Shown here one piece after another: positions 12,885-13,620 of a stretch of 13,620 bases of DNA. Below the pieces are notes generated by a model, which was given only the letters and a program-made list of their open reading frames with translations, was not told where the DNA came from and made no database searches. The stretch covers positions 1-13,620 of the forward strand of contig JACPRR010000217.1 in assembly GCA_016189825.1 (NCBI GenBank), read 5' to 3'. A program made the position numbers and the translations under genes. The stretch's first letter is position 1, and each line of letters opens with the position of its first letter. Source of the stretch: Chloroflexota bacterium (lineage in GTDB: Bacteria; Chloroflexota; Dehalococcoidia; JACPPY01).

Positions 12885-13620
12885 TCGGTACCCTTCAAAT
12901 GTTCATCCTTCTTGAAAGTGGAAAAGGGAGGCGCAGCCCCGGCATCGAGCCCGGCCTGGAACCCGAACATCTCGCCGACCTCCTTTTCCAACTTCCGGTT
13001 GAGCAAGCCAAGCGGGATATTGACCGGGCATGCCCTTTCACATTCGTTGCAGGACAGGCACCGGCCCGCCAGGTGGAAAGCTCGTATGGTATTCCACATT
13101 TCATTGTCCGCGGCCGTCTTCCGTATCCCGACCCAGGTCGGGTCGAGTTGGTCGACGAAACACTCGGAGCAATAGCACCCGGGGCATACCTGGCGGCAGG
13201 CATGACAGCGAATACAGCGGCTGAACTGTTCCGTCCAGAACTGCCGCCTTTCGCCGACGCTCTTCTGCTCCATGTCCTCAACGTCCTGGTGGGCCACGAG
13301 GCCGGCGGCCTCGGTCTGTTCCCCAATCAGGCAATCATAGACCACCGGTACCGGCGACACGCAGCGCAAGCAGCGGTCCTGCGGTTTCATCCCCACGGCA
13401 TCCCACACCGCATCAACCATGCCCCGGCAGGTTGTTCCTATTACATACACCTTGTCACGGAGGATCTGTTTCTCGTTGACGAGAAGGTTTATCGTCCGCG
13501 AATCGCAGGGCTTGGCAACGATTGCGGTGGCCCTGTCCTTTCGGTTCAGCAGGTACTTGGCCAGATTATGCACACAGGTCTGGTCGTACATGAGACGGTC
13601 GACTGAGTCCGCTCCATAGA
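12881..13620 (-). CDS. FrhB-like 4Fe-4S dicluster protein, N-terminus outside the window
   Basis: The frame stays open to the right edge. The nine codons upstream of ATG 13591 read YGADSVDRL and continue smoothly into the protein, so the gene is 5'-partial and 13591 is probably an internal Met. The 245 visible residues begin with a segment like the F420-hydrogenase beta-subunit group (AIVAKPCDSRTINLLV, VYVIGTTCRGMVD). Two [4Fe-4S] motifs follow: CIRCHACRQVCPGCYC and CLSCNECERACPVNIP. It would transfer electrons among the flavin and iron-sulfur subunits of the operon. Its stop overlaps the next ATG. Substrate (F420, ferredoxin or a thiol) cannot be decided, and the real start and any upstream HdrA or HdrB gene are not visible. 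Confidence 0.82.
   Translation of the reverse strand, partial: YGADSVDRLMYDQTCVHNLAKYLLNRKDRATAIVAKPCDSRTINLLVNEKQILRDKVYVIGTTCRGMVDAVWDAVGMKPQDRCLRCVSPVPVVYDCLIGEQTEAAGLVAHQDVEDMEQKSVGERRQFWTEQFSRCIRCHACRQVCPGCYCSECFVDQLDPTWVGIRKTAADNEMWNTIRAFHLAGRCLSCNECERACPVNIPLGLLNRKLEKEVGEMFGFQAGLDAGAAPPFSTFKKDEHLKGTE

Noticed and set aside
13589..13591. ATG 13591 as the true start of the FrhB-like gene
   Set aside because: The frame is open and protein-like up to the window edge, and no ribosome-binding site precedes this ATG, so the gene is treated as 5'-partial.
12899..13606. Plus-strand open frame opposite the FrhB-like gene (235 codons)
   Set aside because: The opposite strand has clear iron-sulfur motifs and operon overlap. 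This frame is an antisense shadow.

Overview
This window looks like chromosomal DNA of a high-GC, anaerobic, respiring bacterium, probably an uncultured member of the Chloroflexota (Dehalococcoidia-like). That placement is an inference. It rests on the pairing of a NapC/NirT-type multihaem cytochrome (CX3CH first haem, Pro/Thr-rich tail) with sulfhydrogenase-type iron-sulfur and flavin subunits, next to GatCA, ArsA-HSP20 and YtxH-type genes. No rRNA, tRNA, IS element, phage gene or CRISPR array was seen.

Region 1 (1-2549) is read on the minus strand. A DUF948/YtxG-like membrane protein is translationally coupled to a YtxH-like protein, followed by a second YtxH paralogue. After a 240-bp hairpin-rich intergenic stretch comes an ArsA/Get3-type ATPase with a C-terminal HSP20-like domain, driven by an extended -10 promoter. 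It is followed closely by a small unknown gene that runs off the left edge.

Region 2 (2550-6301) is a tightly packed plus-strand group: gatC, gatA (no gatB in the window), a small unknown gene overlapping gatA by 11 nt, an Lrp/AsnC-family regulator and a class I/II PLP aminotransferase. Together they suggest amino-acid-linked metabolism around tRNA amidation. Region 3 (6351-7334) is tryptophanyl-tRNA synthetase on the minus strand, convergent with the aminotransferase gene and divergent from region 4.

Region 4 (7567-10999) is a plus-strand electron-transfer operon behind a good sigma-70 promoter (perfect TTGACA, 17-bp spacer). It encodes a membrane-anchored seven-haem c-type cytochrome, a four-helix FdnI-like b-type cytochrome, a 97-residue two-helix membrane protein starting at GTG, and a NapC/NirT-type multihaem cytochrome with a C-terminal four-haem extension. 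The second NapC haem site reads CATSH instead of CxxCH. No catalytic oxidoreductase subunit is present, so the set looks like a quinone-to-periplasm (or reverse) electron conduit serving an enzyme encoded elsewhere.

Region 5 (11055-13620) is a convergent minus-strand operon of soluble redox subunits: an FrhB-like/4Fe-4S protein (5' end outside the window), a HydB/AsrA-like two-cluster ferredoxin protein and a HydG/AsrB-like FAD/NAD(P)/[2Fe-2S] flavoprotein. These resemble the electron-input half of a sulfhydrogenase or anaerobic sulfite reductase, but no hydrogenase or AsrC gene follows. A GC-rich hairpin sits in the 55-bp gap between the two redox operons.

The most notable items are the catalytic-subunit-free cytochrome operon, the degenerate haem site, and the orphan diaphorase-like module facing it. 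None is proven to be a new system.
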